Assembly (NCBI RefSeq): GCF_015291725.1 | Contig: NZ_CP030038.1 | Coordinates: forward strand, 7,801,001-7,865,000 | Length of the DNA stretch: 64,000 nucleotides | Direction of reading: 5' to 3' | Source: Bradyrhizobium sp. CCBAU 51765 | GTDB lineage: Bacteria; Pseudomonadota; Alphaproteobacteria; Rhizobiales; Xanthobacteraceae | Shown here: positions 1 to 7,288 of the stretch, one piece after another | How positions within the stretch are numbered: position 1 is the first letter of the stretch | Layout: each line of letters opens with the position of its first letter | The notes under the pieces: generated by a model | What the model was told of the DNA's origin: nothing | Databases searched by the model: none | What the model saw: only the letters and a program-made list of their open reading frames with translations | Position numbers and translations under genes: made by a program

Positions 1-292
1 CATCGCGGGCCTGTCGCGCAAGACCGTGATCAACAACGTCACCATCAACGGCCTGCTGCCGGGCCCGTTCGAGACCGATCGCCTGACCAGCACCGCGAAG
101 GGCGAAGCCGACAAGCGCGGCGTCACGCCGCAGCAGATCCTGGCCGAGCGCGCCAAGCTGAACCCCGCCGGACGCTTCGGCCAGCCCGACGAGTTCGGCT
201 ATGCCTGCGCCTTCCTGTGCGGCGCCAAGGCCGGCTTCATCACCGGGCAGAACATTCTGCTGGACGGTGGTGCGTTCCCAGGAACGCTGTAA
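1..292 (+). CDS. SDR-family oxidoreductase, C-terminal part
   Basis: This is the last ~96 residues of a short-chain dehydrogenase/reductase; the gene starts before the window. Visible are the post-catalytic segment AGLSRKTVINNVTINGLLPG, a PF-T pattern where SDRs bind the nicotinamide side, and the usual C-terminal 'GQNILLDGGAFPGTL' ending (residues are the standard SDR 'TG..i.vDGG' motif). The Rossmann N-terminus and the Ser-Tyr-Lys triad lie outside, so cofactor and substrate cannot be judged. Coding starts in frame at base 2. The neighbours are putative catabolic enzymes. Confidence 0.85.
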   Translation, partial: IAGLSRKTVINNVTINGLLPGPFETDRLTSTAKGEADKRGVTPQQILAERAKLNPAGRFGQPDEFGYACAFLCGAKAGFITGQNILLDGGAFPGTL

Positions 293-315
293 GGCTTCAT
301 CGCATCACGAAAGAT

Positions 316-436
316 CGTCATGCCCGGGCTTGTCCCGGGCATCCACGTTCTTCGTTCGGCAAGTAAGACGTGGATGGCCGGGCATAGGCGAGCGGAAGCG
401 ACGCCGTCCTTCGGACGGCTATGCCCGGCCATGACG
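316..436. repeat. REP-like paired palindrome
   Basis: Intergenic element beginning CGTCATGCCCGGGC and ending in its near inverted copy GCCCGGCCATGACG, with smaller hairpins between. The same design (outer TCATxCC...GGxATGA arms) recurs at many intergenic sites in this window. It lies between two convergent genes and may also act as a transcription terminator. Confidence 0.7.
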
Positions 437-461
437 ATGTGGAGGCGTCAGAGCCCGATCA

Positions 462-938
462 TCAACGCTGCTTCGTCGCCTCGTCCTCGTCCCGCTCGCT
501 GGGATCGGAGGAATCGGCGGTGAGGCGCTCGCCGGTCCAGTCGATCCCGAACTCCTCGAGCCCGTTGGCGAGCAGGTCGCCAAGCATCGGCTCGCCGAGC
601 AGATAGTGCACCGTTTCGCGGCGCGGGCTGCGATACTCACCGCGCGCCTCCACGGCGCGGGCGCGCAAATCGTCCCAATCGTCGATCGTGCCGTCGCCGC
701 GGCCAAGCCAGGTCAGCGCGACGAGATCGACCTGCTCGTCCTCGTTCAAGGCGATCATGAAGCTGCCGAGCTCTTGCACGACGGGGTCGGAGCCATTGTC
801 CTCGAGGACATCGATCGCATCGTCGTCGCTCGGGTTCGAGCCGGAATCCGGATCGGAATCCCCCTCCTTGACGTCGAATTCACGCGCCTTCTCGATGATG
901 AAGGCAACCTTCTCGGCGGAAATCGTAAGCTCCGGCAT
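462..938 (-). CDS. DUF3775 family protein
   Basis: Protein of 158 residues starting MPELTISAEKVAFIIEKARE. The centre is very acidic (stretches of D, E and S around residues 20-45), followed by the conserved part with 'ELVALTWLGRG'-like sequence (here DLVALTWLGRG) and 'YLLGEPMLGDLL'. This matches my recollection of the DUF3775 family, common in Rhizobiales; function unknown. No signal peptide or membrane segment. The frame stays open upstream for another 900 bases, but that part is the antisense shadow of the next gene; the ATG at 938 fits the family start. Confidence 0.75.
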   Translation of the reverse strand: MPELTISAEKVAFIIEKAREFDVKEGDSDPDSGSNPSDDDAIDVLEDNGSDPVVQELGSFMIALNEDEQVDLVALTWLGRGDGTIDDWDDLRARAVEARGEYRSPRRETVHYLLGEPMLGDLLANGLEEFGIDWTGERLTADSSDPSERDEDEATKQR

Positions 939-1049
939 GGCTCTCTCCAGGGTTCCCGCGATAACGCCGCATCGCGTCAGATGATCCATTGCGCTTGACG
1001 GCGGAAAACCGCATGTTTCGGCACCAAAAAGAAGCTGGGAAGGTGCCGG

Positions 1050-1898
1050 ATGCAGTGGCAGGTGGGCAAGGTCAAAATCACCAAAGTGGCGGAATTGGAG
1101 ACGGTCGGCTCGACCCGTTTTATCCTGCCGCTCGCGAGCAATGAGGAAATTTGCAAGCTGCCCTGGCTGATCCCGCATTTTGCCACCGAGGAAGGCCGGC
1201 TGAAAATGTCGATCCATTCGCTGGTGGTGGAGACGCCTGGTCGGCGCATCGTGGTCGACACCGGCCTCGGCAACGACAAGCAGGGTCGCAACGTCCCGAC
1301 CTGGAACAACCGCAGCACGCCGTTCCTGGAGACCATGACGGCGGCCGGCTTTGCCCCCGACAGCATCGACACCGTGCTGTGCACGCATCTTCATGTCGAT
1401 CACGTCGGCTGGAATACGAAGCTGTCCGGCGGCAAATGGGTGCCGACCTTCCCGAAGGCGCGCTACGTTTTCGGCAGGACCGAATACGAATACTGGCGCG
1501 ACCATTCGACCGAGCCGGACAAGCAGGCCGTGTTCGGCGATTCCGTGCAGCCGATCGTCGATGCCGACAGGGCCGATCTGATCCCGAGCGATCACCGGCT
1601 CTGCGAGGAGATCAGCATGATCCCGACCCCCGGCCACAGTCCCGGCCATATGAGCCTCCTCATCCAGTCGGACGGCGAACAGGCCCTGCTCACCGGCGAC
1701 GTCGCCCATCATCCCTGCCAGATGGCGCATCTCGACTGGTCCTCGACCGCGGATTCCGACCAGAGCCAATCCGCCAGGACACGGCGCGAATTGTTTGGCC
1801 GCTTTGCCGACACGCCGACCTTGGTGATCGGCGGGCACTTCTCGGCAGGGCATATCAAGCGTGACGGGGACGCGTTCAGGTTTGTGGCGTCAACCTAG
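1050..1898 (+). CDS. MBL-fold metallo-hydrolase
   Basis: Protein of 282 residues with the metallo-beta-lactamase metal motif THLHVDH (His113, His115, Asp117, His118), a further metal-ligand candidate in TPGHSPGH (around His196) and GDVAHH near residue 217. The overall layout is that of the lactonase/glyoxalase-II-like branch and is cytoplasmic (no signal peptide). It is a clear paralog of the gene at 3791-4660: both carry the block CTHLHVDHVGWNT followed by WVPTFPKARYVF. It stands first in a + strand run with an FAH-family hydrolase and a GST. Hydrolysis of an ester or lactone intermediate is an inference. Confidence 0.88.
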   Translation: MQWQVGKVKITKVAELETVGSTRFILPLASNEEICKLPWLIPHFATEEGRLKMSIHSLVVETPGRRIVVDTGLGNDKQGRNVPTWNNRSTPFLETMTAAGFAPDSIDTVLCTHLHVDHVGWNTKLSGGKWVPTFPKARYVFGRTEYEYWRDHSTEPDKQAVFGDSVQPIVDADRADLIPSDHRLCEEISMIPTPGHSPGHMSLLIQSDGEQALLTGDVAHHPCQMAHLDWSSTADSDQSQSARTRRELFGRFADTPTLVIGGHFSAGHIKRDGDAFRFVAST

Positions 1899-1901
1899 GC
1901 A

Positions 1902-2021
1902 TCGTGCCCCGGATGCAGCGCAGCACGAAGTGATGCGCTGCCAAGCCGGGGCCTATGTGACCACGATCTGGGTCCCGGATCTGCGGAGCAGCGTTGCACG
2001 CTGCACCGCGTCCGGGACACG
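1902..2021. repeat. REP-like intergenic palindrome
   Basis: GC-rich sequence with opposed arms (CGTGCCCCGGATGCAGCG near the left, a GTCCGGGACACG end at the right) and internal complementary blocks such as GCAGCG/CGCTGC. It belongs to the same broad class of intergenic repeats seen elsewhere in the window and holds no convincing gene. Confidence 0.5.
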
Positions 2022-2138
2022 GTCGCTCCTATCGATTACGAAAGCCTGCAATGCACCGCTTTTGGGCGGTTGAATTTCCGGCCGCCCTGTTCCATGAAGC
2101 TGTTAACCGATCGGTCCAATCTCCAGGGAGAAACGAGA

Positions 2139-2981
2139 ATGAAGCTTGTTCGTTACGGCGAGAAGGGTGCGGAAAAGCCCGGCCTGATCGACAGATCCGG
2201 CCAGCTGCGCGACCTGTCGGCGCATGTGAAGGACCTCACCGGCGAAGCCTATTCGCCCGAGTCCCTGAAGAAGCTGGCGGCGCTCGATCCCGCCGCGCTG
2301 CCCGCCGTGTCCGGCAAGCCGCGGTTTGGTGCGCCCGTCACCGGCATCTCGAAATTCGTGGCGATCGGCCTCAACTACAGCGACCATGCCAAAGAGACCG
2401 GCGCCGATATTCCGAGCGAGCCGATCATCTTCATGAAGGCCAACACCTCGCTGTCGGGTCCGAACGATCCGGTCGAGAAGCCGCGCGGCTCGACCAAGCT
2501 CGACTGGGAGGTCGAGATCGCCGCCATCATCGGCACCCGCGCAAAATACGTCTCGGAAGCCGATGCGCTGAACCACGTTGCCGGCTATTGCGTCTGCAAC
2601 GACGTCTCCGAGCGCGCCTTCCAGATCGAGCGTCTGGGCCAGTGGACCAAGGGCAAGTCGCACGACACGTTCGGCCCGCTCGGCCCTTGGCTCGCCACCA
2701 AGGACGAGATCAAGGACGTGCAAAACCTGTCGATGTGGCTCGACGTCAATGGCCAGCGCCGCCAGACCGGGTCGACCAAGACCATGATCTTCTCCATGGC
2801 CAAGTGCATCTCCTATGTCTCGCAGTTCATGACGCTGCTGCCCGGCGACATCATCACCACGGGCACCCCGCCCGGCGTCGGCCTCGGCATGAAGCCGCCG
2901 ACCTTCCTCAATGTCGGCGACGTCGTCACGCTCGGCATCGAAGGTCTCGGCGAGCAGCGCCAGGAGATCGTGGCGGCGTAA
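2139..2981 (+). CDS. Fumarylacetoacetate hydrolase family protein
   Basis: Protein of 280 residues; start chosen at the ATG (MKLVRYGEKG) preceded by CAGGGAG at 2124-2130 rather than the upstream in-frame ATG. It has the N-terminal cap and the FAH C-terminal domain: IGLNYSDHAKE, KLDWEVEIAAIIG with the acidic metal ligands, GYCVCNDVSER and TGTPPGVG. Family members cleave C-C bonds in beta-diketo or 2-oxo acids (2-hydroxyhepta-2,4-diene-1,7-dioate isomerase, ureidoglycolate lyase-like and others). The exact substrate is not visible. The MBL hydrolase and GST neighbours suggest an aromatic or xenobiotic breakdown route. Confidence 0.9.
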   Translation: MKLVRYGEKGAEKPGLIDRSGQLRDLSAHVKDLTGEAYSPESLKKLAALDPAALPAVSGKPRFGAPVTGISKFVAIGLNYSDHAKETGADIPSEPIIFMKANTSLSGPNDPVEKPRGSTKLDWEVEIAAIIGTRAKYVSEADALNHVAGYCVCNDVSERAFQIERLGQWTKGKSHDTFGPLGPWLATKDEIKDVQNLSMWLDVNGQRRQTGSTKTMIFSMAKCISYVSQFMTLLPGDIITTGTPPGVGLGMKPPTFLNVGDVVTLGIEGLGEQRQEIVAA

Positions 2982-3004
2982 GCCGCGCGCGCATCATACA
3001 CCGT

Positions 3005-3122
3005 CGTCATGCCCGGGCAGAAGCGCGAAGCGCGTCTTCGCGCAAGATGACCCGGGCATCCACGTCTCACAGTCTGACCACGACGCGACGCGTGGATGGC
3101 CGGGTCAAGCCCGGCCATGACG
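3005..3122. repeat. REP-like paired palindrome
   Basis: Starts CGTCATGCCCGGGC and ends GCCCGGCCATGACG, with an inner pair ATCCACGT.../...CGTGGAT. Its architecture is the same as the element at 316-436, so the two are copies of one family. It separates the FAH-family gene from the GST gene on the same strand. Confidence 0.7.
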
Positions 3123-3163
3123 AGGAGACACCGTTCGCACAAGATCGATTGCAGGACATCCTC

Positions 3164-3775
3164 ATGAAGCTCACCTTCTCCCCCGCCTCGCCCTTCGCCC
3201 GCAAGGTGCGCATCGCCGCGATCGAGCTCGGGCTGATCGACAAGATCGAGTTCGTGCCCGCAAGCGTGACGCCGGGCACCGCCAACGAGGACTATTCGAA
3301 GATCACGCCGCTGAAGAAGCTGCCGGTGCTGATCACCAATGACGGTGACGTCATTTTGGATTCCTACGTCATCGTCGAATATCTCAACGAGATGGCCGGC
3401 GGCAGCCTGATCCCGGATTACGGTCCGCGGCGCTGGAAGGCCAAGACCAACCACTCCCTGATCAACGGCATGCTCGATTCCATGCTGCTGTGTCGCTACG
3501 AGAAGATGGCGCGGCCGCAGGGCCTGCAATGGCAGGCGTGGTCGGACGACCATTGGAACCGGGCCTGGACCGGCATGGCACGCTTCGAGAACATGCCGGA
3601 GGTGCTGAACGGCCCGTTCGACATCTCGCAGATCGGCCTCGTTTGCGTGCTCGGCTATGCCGACTTCCGCTTCGCCGATTGCGGCTGGCGCAAGGCCTAT
3701 CCCAAGCTCGACGCCTTCCACCAGAAGATGCTGGAGCGGCCCTCCGTGAAAGTATCGGTGCCGCCTCCGGCGTAA
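3164..3775 (+). CDS. Glutathione S-transferase family protein
   Basis: Protein of 203 residues. The N-terminal thioredoxin-like domain (1-80) shows SPASPFARKVRIAAIELGL with the Ser-x-Phe pattern used for thiol activation, then the cis-Pro block KLPVL and the glutathione gamma-glutamyl site DSYVIVEYL. The C-terminal helical domain follows. ATG at 3164 is used; the frame is open further upstream, but that sequence covers the FAH gene in another frame. Conjugation or isomerisation with glutathione in catabolism is the likely role, substrate unknown. Only 15 bases separate it from the next MBL gene, so they are probably co-transcribed. Confidence 0.88.
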   Translation: MKLTFSPASPFARKVRIAAIELGLIDKIEFVPASVTPGTANEDYSKITPLKKLPVLITNDGDVILDSYVIVEYLNEMAGGSLIPDYGPRRWKAKTNHSLINGMLDSMLLCRYEKMARPQGLQWQAWSDDHWNRAWTGMARFENMPEVLNGPFDISQIGLVCVLGYADFRFADCGWRKAYPKLDAFHQKMLERPSVKVSVPPPA

Positions 3776-3790
3776 ATCGCAGGAGTTTTC

Positions 3791-4660
3791 ATGAGCCTGA
3801 AGTTCTCAGTCGGCGATCTCACCATCCATCGCATCATAGAGCAGGAAACCTCCTTCGTCCCGGCCCTGGAAATGCTGCCGGGACTGACGGCGGAGGTGCT
3901 GGCCGAGAATCGGGCGTGGATGCGCGAAGCGAAGGCGCTGGACGAGCAGGACGTGCTGCTGCTCTGTTTCCAATCGTACGTGGTGACGACGCCGCACCAC
4001 ACCATCCTGATCGACAGCTGCATCGGCAACGACAAGCCGCGGCCGCAGCGGCCGAAATGGAACATGAAGACCGACGACACCTATCTGCGCGGGCTCGATG
4101 CCGCGGGGTTCTCGGTCGGCGACATCGACGTCGTGATGTGCACGCATCTCCATGTCGATCACGTCGGCTGGAATACGCGGCTGGAGAACGGCCGCTGGGT
4201 GCCGACCTTCCCGAAGGCGCGTTACGTCTTCGCCAAGCAGGAGTTCGACCACTGGTCCGCGCAGAACGCGAAGGCGGAAGTCCCGCCTTTCGCCGACAGC
4301 GTGCTGCCGGTGGTCGAAGCCGGGCGCCACGAACTCGTCGGCAACGACCATCAGATCGGCGACCACGTGCGCATCCTGCCGACGCCCGGTCACACGCCGG
4401 GCCATATCGCGATCACGATGGGCCGCGGCAAGGACGATGCGGTGTTCTCCGGCGATCTCATGCACTCGCCGTTGCAGACGCTCTATCCGGAACTGTCGAT
4501 CAAGTTCGACGTCGATCCGGCCAAGGCAGCCACGACGCGCCGCAGCTTCCTGGAGCGCTATTGCGACACCGATACGCTGTGCTGCACCGCGCATTTCCCC
4601 TCGCCGTCGGTCGGCAAGATCCGGCGCGAGGGCAATGGGTTCGTCTGCGCGGCGGTGTAA
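3791..4660 (+). CDS. MBL-fold metallo-hydrolase (paralog of 1050-1898)
   Basis: Protein of 289 residues with THLHVDH (His119, His121, Asp123, His124), PTPGHTPGHI and SGDLMHSPLQ, which supply the expected binuclear-metal ligands. CAGGAG just upstream of the ATG is a good ribosome site. It shares long blocks with the hydrolase at 1050, so the pair arose by duplication and now flanks the FAH and GST genes. No signal peptide is seen. Function within the family (lactonase, esterase or other) cannot be read from sequence. Confidence 0.88.
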   Translation: MSLKFSVGDLTIHRIIEQETSFVPALEMLPGLTAEVLAENRAWMREAKALDEQDVLLLCFQSYVVTTPHHTILIDSCIGNDKPRPQRPKWNMKTDDTYLRGLDAAGFSVGDIDVVMCTHLHVDHVGWNTRLENGRWVPTFPKARYVFAKQEFDHWSAQNAKAEVPPFADSVLPVVEAGRHELVGNDHQIGDHVRILPTPGHTPGHIAITMGRGKDDAVFSGDLMHSPLQTLYPELSIKFDVDPAKAATTRRSFLERYCDTDTLCCTAHFPSPSVGKIRREGNGFVCAAV

Positions 4661-4689
4661 TCTAGCGCGGCTCGCGCCGCGAACTCCCA

Positions 4690-4850
4690 TCCTCCCCTGA
4701 AGGGGGAGGATGGGTTCGCATGCAGCGAAGCGAAATGCGAACCGAGGTGGGGTGACGGTCTCTCCTCGTTGAACACTGCGCGAGTGGAGAGATCACCCCA
4801 CCCCGCTCGCGCTTCGCGCGATCGACCCTCCCCTTCCAAGGGAGGGTAAG
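4690..4850. repeat. REP-like paired palindromes
   Basis: The 200-base gap before the next gene is filled by palindromes: TCCTCCCCTGAAGGGGGAGGA, then GGTGGGGTGA opposed to TCACCCCACC, and CCCTCCCCTTCCAAGGGAGGG at the end. These are the 'CTCCCC..GGGGAG' class of dispersed repeats, also seen at 30322, 32370 and 46634. The last stem ends just before the AAGGAGG ribosome site (4848-4854) of the downstream gene. Confidence 0.7.
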
Positions 4851-4861
4851 GAGGAAACAAC

Positions 4862-6010
4862 ATGGCCGATCTGCCCCCAATCCCCCTGCCCGCCGGAATC
4901 CGCTCGCGTTATGTCGACGGCGTCAACGGCTTGCGCGTGCATGTGCTCGAGGCGGGATTCGAGACCAGGGGACGGCGCTGCATCCTGCTGCTGCACGGCT
5001 TCCCGGAGCTGGCCTTCTCCTGGCGCAAGGTAATGCCGGCGCTGGCTGACGCAGGTTACCACGTGATCGCGCCGGATCAGCGCGGTTATGGGCGCACGAC
5101 GGGATGGAGCGCGGAGTACGACGGCGATCTCGCGCCCTTCTGGCTCCTCAACCTCGTGCGCGATGCGCTCGCCCTGGTGTCGGCGTTCGGCTACAGGCAG
5201 GTCGACGTGGTCGGGCATGATTTCGGCAGCCCGGTCGCCGCCTGGTGCGCCTTGATCCGCCCCGACGTGTTTCGTTCGGTGACGATGATGAGCGCGCCGT
5301 TCGGCGGACCGCCGCCGCTGCCGTTTGGCACCGTCGACACGCCGGCAAAGCCTGCCGCCGAGGACCCCGCCCATCGCGAGCTTGCCGCGCTGCCGCGGCC
5401 GCGAAAGCACTATCAATGGTACTATTCGACGCGCGCGGCGAATACCGACATGCGTCACGCACCGCAGGGCGTGCACGATTTCCTGCGCGCCTATTATCAT
5501 CACAAGAGCGCGGACTGGACCGGCAACAAGCCGTATCCGCTCGAGTCGTGGTCGGCGGGTGAGCTGGCGAAGCTGCCGACCTATTACGTGATGGACCTGA
5601 AGGAGACCATGGCGGAGACGGTCGCCAAGGAAATGCCGTCGCCGGCCGCGGTCGCCGCCAATCAATGGCTGCCGGACCGCGAGCTCGCTTACTACAGCGC
5701 CGAATATGGCCGCACCGGATTCCAGGGCGGCCTGCAATGGTATCGCTGCGGCACCTCGGGCGCCTTCAACAACGAGCTGCAATTGTTTGCCGGCCGCAGC
5801 ATCGACGTGCCCTCCTGCTTCATCTCGGGCAAGCAGGACTGGGGCACTTATCAGCGCCCCGGCGTGTTCGAGACGATGCAGGCGCGCACATGCACGAAGA
5901 TGCTCGGCTGCCATCTCGTCGACGGCGCCGGCCATTGGGTCCAGCAGGAGCAACCGGCCGAGGTCAGCCGATTGCTGCTGGACTTCCTCACCAGGACCGG
6001 CCCTGCCTGA
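4862..6010 (+). CDS. Alpha/beta hydrolase, epoxide-hydrolase type
   Basis: Protein of 382 residues. HGFPE at 45-49 forms the oxyanion side, and GHDFG places an Asp nucleophile at about residue 120, the mark of epoxide hydrolases and haloalkane dehalogenases rather than Ser esterases. DGAGHWVQQEQP gives the catalytic His near 358. DQRGYGRT precedes the cap. The family opens epoxides through a covalent Asp ester. Start: ATG with AAGGAGG seven bases upstream. No export signal. Last gene of the + strand catabolic block; the next gene has its own iron-responsive promoter. Confidence 0.9.
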   Translation: MADLPPIPLPAGIRSRYVDGVNGLRVHVLEAGFETRGRRCILLLHGFPELAFSWRKVMPALADAGYHVIAPDQRGYGRTTGWSAEYDGDLAPFWLLNLVRDALALVSAFGYRQVDVVGHDFGSPVAAWCALIRPDVFRSVTMMSAPFGGPPPLPFGTVDTPAKPAAEDPAHRELAALPRPRKHYQWYYSTRAANTDMRHAPQGVHDFLRAYYHHKSADWTGNKPYPLESWSAGELAKLPTYYVMDLKETMAETVAKEMPSPAAVAANQWLPDRELAYYSAEYGRTGFQGGLQWYRCGTSGAFNNELQLFAGRSIDVPSCFISGKQDWGTYQRPGVFETMQARTCTKMLGCHLVDGAGHWVQQEQPAEVSRLLLDFLTRTGPA

Positions 6011-6041
6011 TTTGACCGGGGAACCACGGCGCCCTATATAG

Positions 6042-6058
6042 TTTAGAATGGTTCTAAA
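6042..6058 (+). promoter_or_regulatory. ICE operator (Irr-binding box) of mbfA
   Basis: Perfect inverted repeat TTTAGAA-TGG-TTCTAAA. This is the iron control element bound by the haem-sensing regulator Irr in Bradyrhizobium and relatives. A TATATA-like -10 candidate lies directly upstream (6035-6040) and the GTG start of mbfA is 17 bases downstream, so Irr binding would cover the transcription start and repress under low iron. Confidence 0.85.
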
Positions 6059-6075
6059 GTTATGACAGGGCGGCC

Positions 6076-7047
6076 GTGAAGAATTTTGCCGATCTGACCG
6101 AGCGCGAGGTGCTGGCGGTTGCGATCTCCTCCGAGGAGGAGGACAGCCGGATCTACATGACCTTCGCCGAGGATCTGAAGGAACGCTATCCCGACTCCGC
6201 GAAGCTGTTCGAGCAGATGGCCGAGGAGGAGCGCGGCCATCGCCACATGCTGCTGGAAACCTACGAGGAGCGCTTCGGCCAGCATTTGCCGCCGATCCGC
6301 CGCGAGGACGTCAAGGGCTTCCTGCGCCGCCGCCCGATCTGGCTGACCAAGAACCTGCCGCTCGACACGATCCGCCGGGAAGTCGAGACCATGGAGCTCG
6401 AGGCCGAGCGCTTCTACGCCAAGGCCGCCGAGCAGGCCGAGGACGTCAACGTGCGCCGGCTGCTCGGCGACCTTGCCGAGGCCGAGAAGGCTCACGAGCA
6501 CACCGCCGCGAAACTTACCGACGAGATCCTGAAGCCGGACGTGCGCGCCGAGGAGGACCGCACGCGGCGGCGCATGTTCGTGCTGCAATATGTGCAGCCG
6601 GGCCTCGCTGGCCTGATGGACGGATCGGTCTCCACGCTGGCGCCGCTGTTTGCGGCGGCCTTCGCCACGCACCAGAACTGGCAGACGTTCCTGGTGGGCC
6701 TCGCCGCCTCGATCGGCGCCGGCATCAGCATGGGATTTGCGGAAGCGCTGTCCGACGACGGCTCGCTCACGGGGCGCGGCTCGCCCTGGCTGCGCGGCAT
6801 CACCTGCGGCGCGATGACGACGCTCGGCGGGCTCGGCCACACCGCGCCCTATCTTGTACCGGACAGCTGGGCCAACGCGTTCTGGATCGCGACCGCCATC
6901 GCCTGCGTCGTCGTGTTCTTCGAATTGTGGGCGATCGCCTTCATCCGCTCGCGCTACATGGACACCCCGTTCCTCCAGGCGGTGTTCCAGATCGTGCTGG
7001 GCGGCGCCATCGTGCTGGCGGTCGGGATCGTGATCGGGGCGGCGTAG
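6076..7047 (+). CDS. mbfA: MbfA: rubrerythrin/VIT1 fusion, iron exporter
   Basis: Protein of 323 residues with two parts. Residues 1-160 are a rubrerythrin/ferritin-like domain with di-iron ligands in EEEDSR, EEERGHRHM and EAEKAHEH. Residues 175-323 are a VIT1/CCC1-like membrane domain (LAGLMDGSVSTLAPLF, GISMGFAEALSDDG, about five helices). This is the membrane-bound ferritin MbfA, shown in Bradyrhizobium japonicum and Agrobacterium to export iron and guard against iron and peroxide stress. The GTG at 6076 with ACAGGG upstream is the only workable start: the ATG at 6062 runs into a stop. Regulation by Irr is indicated by the ICE box. Confidence 0.93.
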   Translation: MKNFADLTEREVLAVAISSEEEDSRIYMTFAEDLKERYPDSAKLFEQMAEEERGHRHMLLETYEERFGQHLPPIRREDVKGFLRRRPIWLTKNLPLDTIRREVETMELEAERFYAKAAEQAEDVNVRRLLGDLAEAEKAHEHTAAKLTDEILKPDVRAEEDRTRRRMFVLQYVQPGLAGLMDGSVSTLAPLFAAAFATHQNWQTFLVGLAASIGAGISMGFAEALSDDGSLTGRGSPWLRGITCGAMTTLGGLGHTAPYLVPDSWANAFWIATAIACVVVFFELWAIAFIRSRYMDTPFLQAVFQIVLGGAIVLAVGIVIGAA

Positions 7048-7062
7048 ACCTTCCGCACTCAC

Positions 7063-7166
7063 TGTCATGCCCCGGCTTGACCGGGGCATCCAGTACGCCG
7101 CGGCCTATCGACTGAACCGCAGGCGTCTCGGCGTCCTGGATCGACCGGTCAAGCCGGGCGATGACA
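7063..7166. repeat. REP-like paired palindrome
   Basis: Begins TGTCATGCCCCGGCTTGACC and ends GGTCAAGCCGGGCGATGACA, so the two ends are inverted copies; ATCCAGTACGCC and GTCCTGGAT form part of the inner arms. Very close in sequence to the element at 20734-20841. Confidence 0.75.
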
Positions 7167-7288
7167 CTGACTTAGCTGTTTGGCAGCCCCGCTGACAGCT
7201 AGCAGCATATCAATCGCCATCAAACAGCGATTGCAGCGTTCGGCCAAACTGCGCATCATCCTCCAACAACCAGAGCGGGAGAAGCGGT

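Noticed and set aside
939..1853. Upstream extension of the DUF3775 reading frame to 1853
   Set aside because: This part is the reverse frame of the MBL hydrolase at 1050-1898. The family start is the ATG at 938.
1994..3163. Fusion protein of the GST with an upstream region
   Set aside because: The upstream residues are Arg-rich and frame-shifted relative to the FAH gene; the GST fold starts cleanly at the ATG at 3164.
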